From: Chrysomallon squamiferum
Lineage: Eukaryota > Mollusca > Gastropoda > Neomphalida > Peltospiridae
DNA length: 64,000 nucleotides
Assembly (NCBI GenBank): GCA_012295275.1
Contig: CM022671.1
Location: forward strand, 9,074,858 to 9,138,857
Direction of reading: 5' to 3'
Shown: piece after piece, positions 19,985-33,559 of the stretch
Position numbering within the stretch: position 1 is the stretch's first letter
How the letters are laid out: each line of letters starts with the position of its first letter
Position numbers and translations under genes: made by a program
The notes under the pieces: model-generated
What the model was told of the DNA's origin: nothing
What the model saw: the letters and a program-made list of their open reading frames with translations, nothing else
The model's database searches: none

Positions 19985-22108
19985 GTAAATTTTCTTGTTG
20001 CTTTTTTTGTTTTTTGCGTGTGTTTTTTTTAAATTTAAATTAATATTTTTAACTGTTTATAATTAAAAATACTATCCAGTAAAACTTTAACTTATTTTTA
20101 ATACATATTTATTTTTATTACTTTTTTTTTTTTTTTTTTATCGTTTCAGATATTACTGTTATCACTGTTGTTGTTGTTGTTGTTACTATTATTTTTGCTA
20201 CTGTTTGTTTCAGCATCATCATCACCTTTTTTCTATTTATTTGTTTTTGTTTACGGATTTATTTAAAACAATTACTTTTTTTTTTCTTTTGCAAAGTGAT
20301 GGTATAGCACTAAATAAATAAATATATAAATAAATAACCATAATCTCGTTTATATATGTGTGTGTGTATGTGTGTGTGTGATTTGGTATATATTTTATTT
20401 CATACTTTTATTTGTATTTTTATTAATTATTTATTTATTATTAATAGCATTCGTGTGTCTTACATACTTTTTTGTTTTCACCATAACTACATTACGTAGA
20501 TGAAAAATATTTTATAATCATTATTACGATATTTGCATGCTTACAAAAACCTAAACAGTTTTACTTCTTTCTTTTTCATTTTCTATAATAACGTATAAAT
20601 CTTCAATCTTAAAGCTTGATTAAACTAGGTTAATTACATCACGTATGTCAGTGGTACATATGTAGGGGATATGTAAGATACACAAAATGCATAAACACAT
20701 GTAAAACCTCACAAAAAATGTTTCTTGGCAACATCTCTTCATGTTTTTCAGTTAAAATATATGTAAAACTTATACGGTTCGTCCTCTACAAATCTTAAAG
20801 AAAGTATTACACTTCTGATCATTTGCCAATATATTTACCATATGTTTCCCTTTCCTTTATATTCCGTGTAAATATTTGCAATGTAGAACTTTGAAATCTG
20901 TTTGACTTCTTTTGTCCGATCTAAATATTCAGTATTTTTGAAAGATCAAAATTGTCTTTTGTGTTTTTGATCTTAACATTTTTGAAAAGTTCAGCCAAAG
21001 GTGAAGGTAAAAATATTGTGAGAATGTCACGAATGCTTCATATATCTTCAAATACAACCGCAATAACAACAATATGTAATAATACTAATAAACTGCAGCT
21101 AAAGAGTAATAGTTTTATAACTGTTGTGTTACGTTTTACGAATTAACAAATCCAAAAGCCGCATCATTAAGAATTTATTTCAAGACTCAAGCTGAGTGTA
21201 GTTATTAAAGTTATTACAGGAATGTAACATATTGTATATCTTCAAATTAAAATGACTGAACTACTTCTCATAAATACATGAAAGCTGTTCCAGGACAAGC
21301 ACGTACTAAATCTGAATCAATTAACATAATGCCACCAGTAAAACAACAACAACAACAACAAAAAATTGGAGTTCGTATTGATACATTCATGTAAATAATA
21401 ATAATAATAATAATTTAAAAAATAAAATAAAAATGTGAATTTGACACCGATAGTTTTCTTGTAGTGTTTATTATTGTTTGAAGGAGTTCTGAGGTTGTTG
21501 GGTTTTTTAATAGAAATTTCAATACAATCTTTTATTATTTTATTTTATTTTTTTAAATAAATAAATTAAAAAAAAATAAAAATAAAAATAAAAGAAAGAA
21601 TGTTGTAAACGTTATCAATTTCAGGCGCTTCCTCCAGGGTACGCTCTCAGGGGGTATGCCACACGGAAGACAATAGCCCAGGGACTGCTGGACTTAGCTT
21701 TGCTTCTAGCCAACGGCTCCCAGCTCAAAGCCTTGATCCAGACTCCAGAAGAAAAACGCGACTATCTCTACATTCCAGTCTTCGTCCTCATAGGACTGTC
21801 AGTCTTCATTCAAATTTCTGTAGGAATTCTCATCATCATTCTGGGGAACATGGAGGCGAAAACTGACCAGGAACAGCGACGTGCTAACATCATGAACAAC
21901 GTCACCTTTAGTCTTGATTCTGTTCATCACCGTTATCAACGTCTTCATCTCGGCTTTCGGAATCCGATTTTCAGGTCAAGAGGTCACTTTTAACGAATCC
22001 TTCAGCCAGCCAGTTGGACAGGTGTCAAAGACAGTGCTTCAGGATTTCAGCTGGCCTCCTGTGACAGACACACGTGTTTTAACGGAATCAACTACAGAGG
22101 GTCTTTGA
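19913..22108 (+). CDS. Ninjurin family protein with a one-base frameshift
   Basis: Exon 1 is 19913-19984 (ATG in good context, donor GTAAAT); exon 2 is 21625-22108 (acceptor TTTCAG). Ninjurins are small two-pass plasma-membrane proteins; vertebrate NINJ1 oligomerises to rupture membranes in lytic death and also acts in adhesion. After the junction the protein reads YATRKTIAQGLLDLALLLAN then GSQLKALI, the conserved amphipathic region, then TM1 (YIPVFVLIGLSVFIQISVG). After RRANIMNNVT one extra T (within 21907-21909) shifts the frame. The expected LVLILFITVINVFISAFG (TM2) continues in the +1 frame to a TGA at 22106-22108. Without correction the zero frame gives a short hydrophilic tail ending near 21993 and no TM2. 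This could be an assembly error, an allele or a pseudogene. Confidence 0.85.
21625..22108 (+). CDS. Ninjurin exon 2, carrying the frameshift
   Basis: Begins ALPPGYALRG in phase with exon 1. The zero frame is correct to NNVT (about 21906); the +1 frame is correct from about 21908 onward. The C-terminal tail beyond TM2 (about 47 residues, SGQEVTFNESF and on) is longer than in vertebrate NINJ1. Confidence 0.8.
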
Positions 22109-22438
22109 ACACTGGCAGCATCGGATATTACACAAGATTTTATTAATGTTACACAAAACGCCTGAATACATTTTCATTTAATGGGGGAGTCAATGTTCAT
22201 TTACCCTGTAAATAGATTTGTCTTTAATTTTTGTATTTTGTTAATCATTCATTATTATTATTATTTAGTTTGTTAATTTTGTTTTGCTTGAGAATTGAGC
22301 GCTATTTTAAACCAATTAACCTTTCATTTCCTATAAACGCACACGTACAACTAGCCAAGTCTCGGAGAAAGTCGACGATCACAGGCCAAAAGCGATAATG
22401 CTGAGAAAAAACAAAACAGACAATATTCCTCTAATATA

Positions 22439-22444
22439 AATAAA
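22439..22444 (+). terminator. Candidate poly(A) signal of the ninjurin gene
   Basis: AATAAA, 331 bases past the +1-frame stop. Confidence 0.4.
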
Positions 22445-22612
22445 AATCAGTTTAGTATGTTTTGGTTGCCAATATATTATAGTTCTAAATTAATAATAAA
22501 TTATATTTTGTTTATGGAAATGCAAAAAATACAGTATTAGTTATTTAATACTTAAGTTATTTACAGAAACCAGAAATTTGAAAAAAAAAAAAAAAATCTT
22601 CTTTTCTTGACG

Positions 22613-22620
<8 letters not shown>

Positions 22621-22681
<61 letters not shown>
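22621..22681. repeat. (CA)30 microsatellite
   Basis: An uninterrupted CA run of about 60 bases. Confidence 0.97.
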
Positions 22682-22686
<5 letters not shown>

Positions 22687-25600
22687 CTAAAAATCATTTT
22701 ATCATTGCGAATATTTACTAATCTGCTGTACATAAAATATACTCTATTGTACATAATATAATACCGTCTTAATTTTTTTTAAATTCAAAGTTAACTATAA
22801 TTTTCTTTTTTTTTAAACTGATGTACAGAATTCATGTACAGACTTTGTGTTACAAATTGGACTGTTCCTATTTTTTTCATTCATCTGGAAAAACAATGTA
22901 ACGTATGTGTACATGTGACAATAAAACACTTGTAAATAAACAGGTTGTTTTGTATTTGTGTGAATTATTCTAATACGCATGTGTTCATATCTCAATCCGT
23001 ATATTATTAAAAATCAACGTTTTGATATTTTGATTCTGAACATGCACATAGCAAACATCCAAATCTTTGTAAGAAGATCAAGAAGATAAACAACAGCAAC
23101 AATAAAAACAATAACAACATCAACATCAACAACAACAACATAATAATAATAATAATAGTAGTAGTAGTAGTAGAAGTAGTAGTAGCAGTAGTAGCAGTAT
23201 AAATTAATAAATAAATATTATTTCTTGTTTGTTTTTTATTTATAAACGAAAGATTTAATTTTTAACCAAGTTCGAATACACATTGAATATAAAGACTGAG
23301 TCAGTGGATCGTGAAAGGAAGACGAAGAAGAAGAAAAAAATAAAACTTAATCATTATGTTTATTCAGTTTATTCGGTAATTCTTAAATATTGGACATAAT
23401 ATATACCAAACATTAATAATAATTATTTTGTATACATAACACCGAGGAGGGCTGATTATACAGTCCAGATCTGTAACGGATCACAAACAGTATATTGTCA
23501 TAACATATAAAATAACCCGACGCATCTGTACCAACTGGTACCGAGGAATAAATTAGTGATAAATGAGTATCCGATTTCCAGAAGTTGTACAGGACATAGC
23601 GATAACTAATAACTCTCGCTTTTATTTGTAACAGACACGACAGAGAAAGTCTGTCACATACAACACACACAAATAGAAAAAAGAAAGAGATAAAACATGA
23701 AGACAGTATTCGTAAATATAAAGAAGAAAAGATGGAATATGGTATCAATTTTTTTTTTTTTTTTTTTTTTTAATTTGTTTATTCATTTATTAAAATTAAC
23801 TGAACTGAATTAAACTGATTGTTTTATTTATGGATTTATTAATTTAATTTAATTTGTTATTTCTTCATTTTTCATTTTCTCTACTATCGATATGCTTTTT
23901 TCTCTTTTTTGCCTAACATTTTCCTCCTTCTTTCTTAATGAAGAATTTAAAACAAAATCATAAACGACACAAAAACACGCAAACATTATATATTTTTGTT
24001 TTTATTTTATATTAGATCTGATATTGTTCTGTTTTCAATTCATTCCTCGTCGTTTGGTTCATTTATTACATAACTTTTGTTTTTCTAAAGAAATGGTGGT
24101 AGAGTGATGTCAAGGGAATATTGTTAACCATTAAGCTCCACCTGAACATGTTGTTTTTTCCAGTGAAGTTAACATTTCGAAATCAACAAGCAACATTTTA
24201 ATGAATTATTCTTGAATTTTTATTAGCGTTATCATTCTCTCTCCCTTATTATTTATAATTTATGTAGATACATAACGAGACAATCAATGAAAAATACAGA
24301 GATACAAACAAGAACGAAGATATAATGAGATGAACAAACTGATGGACGAAAGGAGAGACATACAGATACTGAGAGAAATAAAAAAAGAGGATGTGAGGTA
24401 GAGAAAGAGTGAATGAATGCGTGAATGCGTGAGAGAAAGGGATCACAGTGATAAGAATACAGTTGTTGGGAGGGGAACAATTACAAAATCCACTGAGTTC
24501 TTTCCAGTCGTCTGACCTTTCAGTAATGGAACAATTTATTTGGCTAAAACATTTTCTGTCTTTCTGGTAACTTTCTGTTAGCGAAATTTCACCATTCTAT
24601 TTCATATGTCGCTTCTGGTTTGGGGGTGATGTTTCGTAACCAACCGGATCTTTTCGGATCTTTTCAGCAGATGAATCCTGAAACTGTCTGAGAACGTTCA
24701 TTAAATGGATATTTTTGATTTATCACAAATGGACGTCATACAGTCCACTTTGGGATTACGTCCAAACACTTTAATGAAATAAAAGTACCATTCGCATGTT
24801 AAATATTCTTTTTAAGAACTATACAAAACCGTGGTTTTAAAAATAAATAAACAAAAAGTGTTCTCTGTGTTCTTCTCATGATGTCGCTTTAAAAAAATGA
24901 ATATATGAGTAAATAAACTGGGCTTCACTCAATGCACTACTAAGGCTGCTTCTTTCAGCGTAACGGCTTTGTAGATTAGTCGTGCCTAAGAAAGTTGCTT
25001 CTGTTTTCACACAACCAGTTAGTGTTCTCCCAATAAATAATGTGATCTTTCTCTTCCGCGTCACTTCATTTCACTCTTGTTAGCTGATCAATATACGAGA
25101 TCATTCGAAAACCCATCGCCAGTGAATCATGATTTACAAATTCCTGCTTGTAACAAAGTGTGAATGTTCAAAGAGATAACCGGACATTTGGTAACTAGGT
25201 TCGACGAAAATATGCAACGTTTAGAGTTATGTCTAGATTTTCCAACATTTGCTTGCAGAGTAAACGAGACATATAATATATTTTCTATAAAACATTTTTA
25301 TTTATTTATTTATTTAAGCTTATGACAGCAATCTGTGAGCAATACTTTTGTCAAGAAATTTCACTGGACTACACGTGTGTTCAGTTAGGTTATAACATTT
25401 GATAGAAGTAAAAAAAAAAAAAAAATGTTAATCAACAGTTTTATTCTCAACCTTTAAAGTGATTAATACTGTCGACAAAAATTATTATTATTATTTAAAT
25501 AAATTATCAGAAATGTTTCCATTTGAAATGTCCCAGCATTATGCTGAGGGATTTTCCAGTTGACGAAATTCAACGCAGGGTCAACAGTTCAAGTTGCAAT

Positions 25601-25709
25601 AAACTCTGCATACAATTAATTCAAATGCTTCAAAAAAAACCTAAAAATATTGAGTGAAATTTTAAAAAAATACCACATTTTCACCTTCTTCCAGAAAAGA
25701 CAGAAATAA

Positions 25710-25760
<51 letters not shown>

Positions 25761-27359
25761 TCTTTCTTGCCACTGGCACTCTGTTCAACCTTTTGGTCTC
25801 TTTCTTGTTTGTTTGTTTAATAAATTGAAATTCATGCTTATTAAATGTGAGGGTGGAGTGTGAAGATTTAAGTAATCACACATTCAACTAAAAAGCAAAG
25901 ACCAAACGGCAAGACAAACTCGGAGCATATTAAATATCGATTTACAGACCTTCTTTATTTAGAATGTGTCAAAAATTTAAAGGTTTCTTTGATTTTTCAT
26001 CATATAACCACAAAGATTCAGATGCATAGATTTATTAAGTTATTTCAATTATTAATTAATTAATTAATTTATTTATTTTTAAAGATTACTGTCACAGAAA
26101 ATAAAAACAGATCTCAGACATCAAGAATCTTATTGTGAGTATAGAATTGGTTTACAGAATGAAAATAATCTACTAACAACTCACTTAATAAATACGTTTA
26201 TATTACTTTTCCTTCTTTATCTATTTTTTATATTTTTATTTCATTCTCTGTGTAATTAGATAATAAAATGTCACCAGATATTTGAAATGAAGTGTGATAC
26301 TTAATAAACACATTTCTTCCAATGTGTGAAAAACAATCACTAATTTAAGAAGATGTGGACATATTATTAAAATAATTTATTGCATGTACCTAGATATTAG
26401 AAGAAGAAAAAAAATTCAGAAGAGTATTGGAAAACAAGCTGAACTCTTTCAATGACACAATCTGAGTACAGGATCAGTCCTTTTCAGTGAGATCATTTGT
26501 TTTCAGCTATGCCAATCACAGCTGGTTTATCAAAGGTCAAGATGCAATCTGTTCATGAGAAGGTGATTATTAAAGATCCCTTACATCTATTCAGTAAGAG
26601 TTGGAAGTTGTGATTGATTTATTATTATTATCATTATTATAAAAACATACACATGTAAGCTTTTCACCTAATAATCACACAAAGTGTGCTGAGATGTTGG
26701 AAAATATTTGTACATTTAGCATCAATATTTTTATATTTTTCCGGATAATTTTAGTAATGTTCTCTAAACTGCATCTTTTATACATATATAATTTCTGAAA
26801 ATAGTAAACCTTACCAAATTACATATTTATGTCTGTTTTGTGAAGATGGAATTTTCAATAAGCCTTTTATTAAATTGTTTTTATTAATTATATAACAGTT
26901 GAAAAGTTATTTATAATTAACATCAATCTTTCTTCTTTGATAATATCAATAAATACAGAATGTGTGTATGTGCTTATGTGTATGTGTATGTATGTACTGA
27001 TCTAGGTTGTCAAGTAAAACATATAAATATAAAGCCTAGATACTAAATAATTAATACTGATTACAAGTAAATAAATACAAATAATAAAGGTATTAGATTT
27101 TCATTCTGAACTAACAGGGTCATAAATAATAGATCATTTTAATACAAGAATAATCTCTAATATGTGCATGATGTTTTATTATATATTCAGTAAAAATACA
27201 ATTTTAATACAGATTCAGATTTGTGGTGCCTAACCATAATGTAAAATACATCAAAATAGTAAAATATTTCTAACTGGATGTATTTACCATGTATATTAAT
27301 ATGTATCATATTCGGTGGCTCTGCAACTGTATCAGTAATCTGTGTTTGTTTGACAGAGA
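22682..27359. other. Gene-poor intergenic DNA
   Basis: Contains AAC/AAT/GTA trinucleotide runs at 23090-23205 and an (AAT)n run at 25709-25760. Less repetitive blocks at 23430-23650 and 24460-25260 show no recognisable protein, RNA or splice structure. The open frames there are short and of skewed composition. Confidence 0.55.
25709..25760. repeat. (AAT)n microsatellite
   Basis: About 17 perfect AAT units. Confidence 0.95.
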
Positions 27360-27790
27360 AATTCAAAACAAGAGAGATTAATTCAGATGTTTAACCATTC
27401 GCAGGGTTCGCCTCTCTGCTCTCGTGTTTTATCACACCAAATCTGGGAACCACCAATTTAGTGACAGTGTCATGCAGCACAAGGTGACCGGTTGATGAAA
27501 AAATTCTCTAGTATTGATTGGCCTTGCATCACAAGAACTTACCAATGTTCTATTTTTGGCAGGACCACTTTCCAGATCAATTCCTGTCAAGGCACCAACC
27601 TGTCCACCCTGTGGAATCACATAGCAGTGGATTGGTCCATATTGATAAAATTAGTGAATGCAGAATGCTGTCTAAAATGCCTCAGCTGTCTTCACACAGT
27701 TGATTGTTCATGGTGCCACAAAAATCAATGATTGGTGCGGACTCGCAAGAATAGAGTCATGGTGGTGGATTGCTTTGGATATCTGTAGTT
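27360..27790. other. Unassigned complex block, possible transposon relic
   Basis: Richer in GC and free of repeats compared with its flanks. Frames of 61-79 residues are open on both strands, for example ALHHKNLPMFYFWQDHFPDQ on + and a GGQVGALTGIDLESGPAKNR stretch on -. None matches a family I recognise, so no product is assigned. Confidence 0.25.
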
Positions 27791-27861
27791 TTCAGGTCAG
27801 TTTTCATTTCCTAGAGCATTAATTTCAGTATTTTTTTCAAAGGATTTTCAAATTGTTTTGT

Positions 27862-27892
<31 letters not shown>

Positions 27893-28479
27893 ACCTATGC
27901 AGAAATGTTTTGTTCTAAAATATGGTTGAAGGTATGAGTGTTCACTGTTGTATATCTATCTACATTCCAGAGGAGTGTGAAATGTCCTGTTTAATGAGTG
28001 GGTTTTTTAAGGTATACCTTGATAGTTTAATAACATGTGTTTCTGTGAAAAATAAATGTTGAAAATCTGTTTAACATTTTCTACCAAGCAGAATATTAAT
28101 CAGAATCTATGAAGATACTACAATATACATTTCTAGATTATTTGTTAACAACTTAAAGAGGCAGAACCATTCAAATGAAGCTCCAATATATTAAAATTAC
28201 TCTAATGTGTCTAATTATCTAAACTCTGACAGGATTCTTATAATAAATTTTAATCTTTTTCTTAAAGTTAAAAGACACATAATGCTCATTTCAGAAGGCA
28301 GCAGACTATATTTTATTATATAATATTTGTAATAGTATCTAGCTTAGTGGCTGATCATTTATGTGATCTGATGTCTGAAAAGTTTGGTATGTGCTCTTAC
28401 ATTTGTGGAAAAAAAGGTATATAAATATACTTTATCTTTATCTGGAACAGTGGGCATAATGTTTTACCTTTCTTGCTAG

Positions 28480-28625
28480 TTATTTTAGTATAATAGGGGA
28501 AGTGACCATCTTATTTTAGTATAATAGGGTAGTGACTGTCTTATTTTAGTATAATAGGGTAGTGACTGTAACAATGAGCATAATGTTTTACCTTTCATAC
28601 TAGTTATTCTAGTATAGTAATGTAG
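28480..28625. repeat. Tandem 30-bp minisatellite inside a ~110-bp duplication
   Basis: Three copies of TTATTTTAGTATAATAGGGT plus about ten bases start at 28480, 28511 and 28541. A diverged fourth copy follows, and the flanking ATAATGTTTTACCTTTC is repeated at both ends, so a larger segment was also duplicated. Confidence 0.85.
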
Positions 28626-29446
28626 TGATTATCTTTCTGTGGACAATGCATACAGATGATAACATGGAAAGTATCAGAGACAAAGGTGTTTAATACAATG
28701 TGCTATATAACTCTCTGATAAGTTCTTTACCAACAGTCTGGCTACTATTGTCTAATGACATTTGGTTTTTTAAATATGATAAACATTGACAATACCAAAG
28801 CAGCATGTTGGATGAATGAAAAGATGAAACAATACAGTAGAAACTTTATTACAATTCAGTATATTGTGACTACAAGTACAACAACAGTCAAAATCATGAC
28901 CACTTTTGTAGTCAGTAAAAGCATCCAAGAGGTTATGCATTGGTATTCATATCACATTTTTTTACTTTGACTAAAGTAACCAGTTCATGTGTAGTATCAT
29001 TTTGTATTACACACTGAAAATCTGGTACTCAATAAACTCTGTGATGCCACAAGTAATTACAAATTATTTTGTTTTGATTCAGGCATCATTTTGTATTGAT
29101 TTCTTTCTCTTTTTTTATTTACCCATTCAGCCATGTCACCATGGAAGTCTTTATGTATTTTCTGAAGTAAGAAAAACAAATCTATAATACCCTGTTAACA
29201 AATCAATCATGTATACATAATCAAATTTTCTAACTGGTTGAAGAATATTTCTGATGTTTTGCCCTGATATCTGATGTTGAAATTATCATTGATTTATTCT
29301 GCACTTACAATTTTTTTTCAAAAAATCAATTTTTGCTATTGTCAAATATCAAATATGATGTAGCAGTACATACATAATGTATGTATGTAACATTCACATA
29401 CAAATACAGTCAACATGTTTACATATATGTTAGATTTTCAGTCTAT

Positions 29447-30180
29447 GCTAACATTAATAATAATGAACATCAATATTTCATGAATTGAATTTCTTTCTAC
29501 ATTTTCACATCTTACAAATTATACAGATATTCATATTAATGAATATTTAGATTTCATTAATTGAATTCATGTGATTTCTTTTTCATAACTTACAAAAGGT
29601 ACATACATTGCTAATAATGAACATAATGATTTCTTTAACTGTAACCATATTCTTTCTGCTTTATAATATTCCACAAAGACGTTTTAATTCTAAATATACT
29701 AAATATTATACTGGTTAATTCTGTATTCTATGTTATATATATTTTAATTCTAAATACTATGTATTATATGTTAATTATATATTTTACATATTTTAATTTT
29801 AAATACTGTGTATTATATTGGTTAATTCTATATTCTTTATTTTACATATTTTAAATCTAAATACTATGAATTACATGGTTAATTCTATATTCTAAGTTTT
29901 ACATATTTTAATTCTAAACGCTATGTATTATATGTTAAACCATACCAAGATCAATAGTAATGAACACAATAGTTTCTGTAATGAATCACTAATGTTTGGA
30001 ATACAAAGAGATTCCAGTAACTGTTCTCTTCATATTTTCAAGCCATACTAACATTATCATTAATGAACCCAACAATTTCTCTAATTGAATACTCAAGTTT
30101 TCCACATTTTGTTAATTTACAAGACATGCTAACATTCTGGAAATCCATTATTTCCAGGTCGGTTTACTAACCTAATTGAT
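29447..30180. repeat. Degenerate ~100-bp tandem repeats
   Basis: Recurring blocks of the form CTAACATTAATAATGAACA, then a run ending in TTTCTTT and TTACAA, near 29447, 29540, 29610, 29950, 30047 and 30127. The 57-bp satellite array interrupts them. Confidence 0.55.
29682..29940 (-). repeat. 57-bp satellite, short array in reverse orientation
   Basis: Four to five copies of a unit containing TTTTAATTCTAAATACTATG and GGTTAATTCTATATTCTATG. Its reverse complement is the unit of the array at 33.6-34.0 kb. Confidence 0.8.
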
Positions 30181-33100
30181 AACAAGATTTTACTAATTGT
30201 AACCCTTCCTACATTTTTAATATTTTCCAAATCATGCTATCAGAGAGTTTAATTTAACCTGATTACAAGTGTAGTGAAGAAAGAAGATGTTGAAACATTA
30301 ACTCTGTGTCTTGTTGTCACAGAATCTCAGTCTAATGTGGACTGTTAAACTGACAGATGCTGGCCTCTCTCGTTGGTCTTCTAAAATGTCTGTTAAAGTT
30401 CTGAGTGATGCAGCCATCCACAGAATATTAATCAGCTCCTGGGAGTAAAGAATGTCTTTACAGATGTTCTCTAGAAATATTCTGTTCTGAATTCAACCTG
30501 TTGAGGTGAAATTAAAATAGATATGTCCTCAATGGATTCTATAACAAATATATTATATAAAAAAAAAAAAAAAAAAAATGAAAGGGATACAGACTACAGG
30601 TCATCAGTTACAGTGTGTTTACCTAAGATTGGATGATACATAGTATAATCAGGTTCACCGTGTTTTTTCCCATTCTTGCCATTGCTGTATAACTGGAATA
30701 CTATTTATTTGTTATTATTATTACCGTAAAAACTTCTTACTAACATTAATTTAGATATCAGTCCCAAAAGAAACATGTATAAACTTTCACATATCTAAAC
30801 AAGCTCGATTTGAACTCAAAACTGTTTATAAAGAAATGACTCAGATATGTTTGGTTACAGAAATTGTTTTAAGTATTAATTATTTAGATTTTTAATTACT
30901 GCTGGTTGATGATTCACAGAATGTTTGCATAATTCATGGCCAAATTTGTTTACATGATTCACACTTGATCTGAAAATCCTTAAAACATATCAAAAATTTT
31001 TAATTATTAAATTTGCAAAGTCTTACAGAAATACATTTTTTAAAACAATTAAATCAATTGTTTTAACAAGTCTAGTAAAGATATGGAAATGAAACAAAAT
31101 GATAGTAATTTGCATAAGATTTCCCTAGTGTATTTGCAATAATAACAAGGAATAATTTAGCTTGACCAGGACAGAATTTATTATATTAAATGAACCAACT
31201 GTCTTACTGCATAATGCATCAGAGATATGTAGGAACAGTATAATCATTTTGTTTAAAAAAATGTCTGACTAGTCACCAGTGAATTTTTTTTTGTTTTTTT
31301 TCTTTCTTGGTCACCCTTATATATCTGTGAAAAGTAATTCTGGAAACCACAAAACATGCTACAGTTTCTAAATGCAAGCATGCCAGTACAACTGTAGTAT
31401 TTCAAACACGGGACTGTGTTCATGTTGTTCTGGAGTTAATGACTCGCAACATTTGTCTGTGTATGTTTGGTTTGCTGATCATAGTTCTGAGGCAACTAGC
31501 CTCTATTGATTATACAAGTACTGCCGTTTCCATTGATCTTTTACCATTATTTATTTTCAGCAATGAATGGTGGACTTCAGGGTTACTTCAGATTATCTGA
31601 ACCATTTAAGCTGGGAATGCTTAGAGTCATACATAGCATAGCATCATATCTATGATTAAAATCTTCAAAGTTATAGGTGTAGATCAATATTTGGTAGTAA
31701 TTAAAGATTTTAATAATTAATGGCTTCAGACCAATATAGAATCATAACTGAAGTCTTCAAAATTATATCTTCCAATGCAACAAAGATCTGTGAATAAAAC
31801 TAGCAAACCAATATGGATCCATGATTAAGTTTCATTAATTAATTATCATCACAACCAAAACAGATACAAGAATGATTTTTAAAATATTTCTTCAGAATTA
31901 TAACCTTCATCCTATACAGATACTTTAGTAATTTTATGAAAATATTGCAGGTATATACAAACATGGATCCTGCTTAAAATCTTGAATTGCCATATCTATA
32001 AAATTCTGCACCATTTCCAGTTAACATGATACACTATTCAGTTAGCATCACACTGAACAGTTTTGTTCTCTCAACCTTACACTGTCCTTCAGCTATGTCC
32101 TCTTGTAAACAATTAATACTAACTGATTGATCATTAGTGCCACAGTGCTGCAGTTGCATAATCAACATTCTTAATTTCAAATTCTCAGTGTAATTAGATT
32201 TATTTCCTGCATTTTCTTCTGTTAATGAATTGGAGTTGCGGGACTCATCTGTATTCGGGCTGAAATTTGTATTTTTGTTTACCATTTCCAACTCACATAT
32301 ACTCACACACACACACACACATTTTTTACACACACATTACACATATAATAAACATACAACGCCTGCAGACAAATACATGTATATATACATGCATACATTA
32401 TATTTTATACCAGCACCAAAACATATATAAAACATGACATTTTTGATACATACATAAATACAAACATACATACATACATATATATATATATATATTCATT
32501 ACTTTAATTTTTAAGCAGATACTAAAGCATACACAAAATAAAACATTTTTGATTGATAGTGTTTTTGTCATATACCAGCTACTACGTGATGATCTATCAG
32601 TATTTACTTGACATTGTCTTATTACATTACTTTATTTTTATTATTATTAGTTTTTTAATAGGCAAGAAACAATCTCTTGTTTCCTTTTTCATATAATTTT
32701 CACTACTTCTTGTTGCAACAAGACATTTCATTTTTATTATAACAATCATTCAAATTATAGCAGTATTATTGATGTATTTGTAGATAACCATTTACCAGTA
32801 TTTATTTGACATTTTCTTACTGCTACCAGTTTTTCACATCAGTATATTTCAAAATTAAGCTGGTGACACTGTTGTTTTTCTTTTTCATATTTTACCATTT
32901 CAAGCCAAAACCACTGACAATAACACCAAATCCTTTACATTTTGAAACAAACTGCCTTACAGAACTGTAATGGCTTGTACCATGCACATACTGAAATAGT
33001 TACCTGTGATTAGCATTTTCATATATTTAATTAATTAATCACAGAATGTCATCACAATCAGTTTCTGAGTTCTGTGTGCTTGCGACTGTTATGGATTTCA

Positions 33101-33555
33101 CTTATTTATGGTGCTGGCAACATGATGCAACTGGAAACATTTTCTCTTGGAATACTCTTGTTCTTATTGATTGAATTCACAGAGAATTTCTGCCTTGTTG
33201 AAGCAGACATTGTGTCAAATTCCTCCTGGATGGCTTGTGATCAGTCATTCTAATTGATTCACCTTCTTATACGTGTTACCAACATGGACTAGATGACCAC
33301 ACAGTTAACTGGTCAGTTCTTGTCGTGCTGTAGAGTTGTCATGACATGCAGCTGGAGGGACTCGTATAAATGTCATCTGTAATGTAAGACAGTGTTGTCA
33401 AAGAAAAGGTAATGTATATATTACATATGGTAGGGAATTAACCAGTGTGATTCATTTTGTAATAAGAATTAAAATGTGTTTTAAACAGAATACACAATTT
33501 ACTGGCATTATACGGTTCTTATAATTATGTGTAGTACACAGAGTACAGTTTTAGT
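30181..33555. other. Gene-poor DNA between the inverted satellite arrays
   Basis: AT-rich, with an A tract at 30561-30579, degenerate repeats near 31640-31990 and a CA run near 32303. A TATAAA at 33365-33370 with a donor-like AAG/GTAATG at 33409 could mark an upstream start, but nothing supports it further. Confidence 0.45.
31640..31990. repeat. Degenerate ~90-bp tandem repeats
   Basis: Recurring ATGATTAAAATCTTCAAA- and CCAATATAGAATC-like blocks, roughly four diverged copies. Confidence 0.45.
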
Positions 33556-33559
33556 ATGT

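Noticed and set aside
23413-23748. 111-residue - strand frame.
   Set aside because: Its first half is Phe/Leu/Ser from low-complexity DNA and the rest matches nothing I recognise.
30320-30450. Possible exon after GTTGTCACAG (about 42 open codons with W and K residues).
   Set aside because: No family similarity and no partner exon or phase support; open by chance is plausible.
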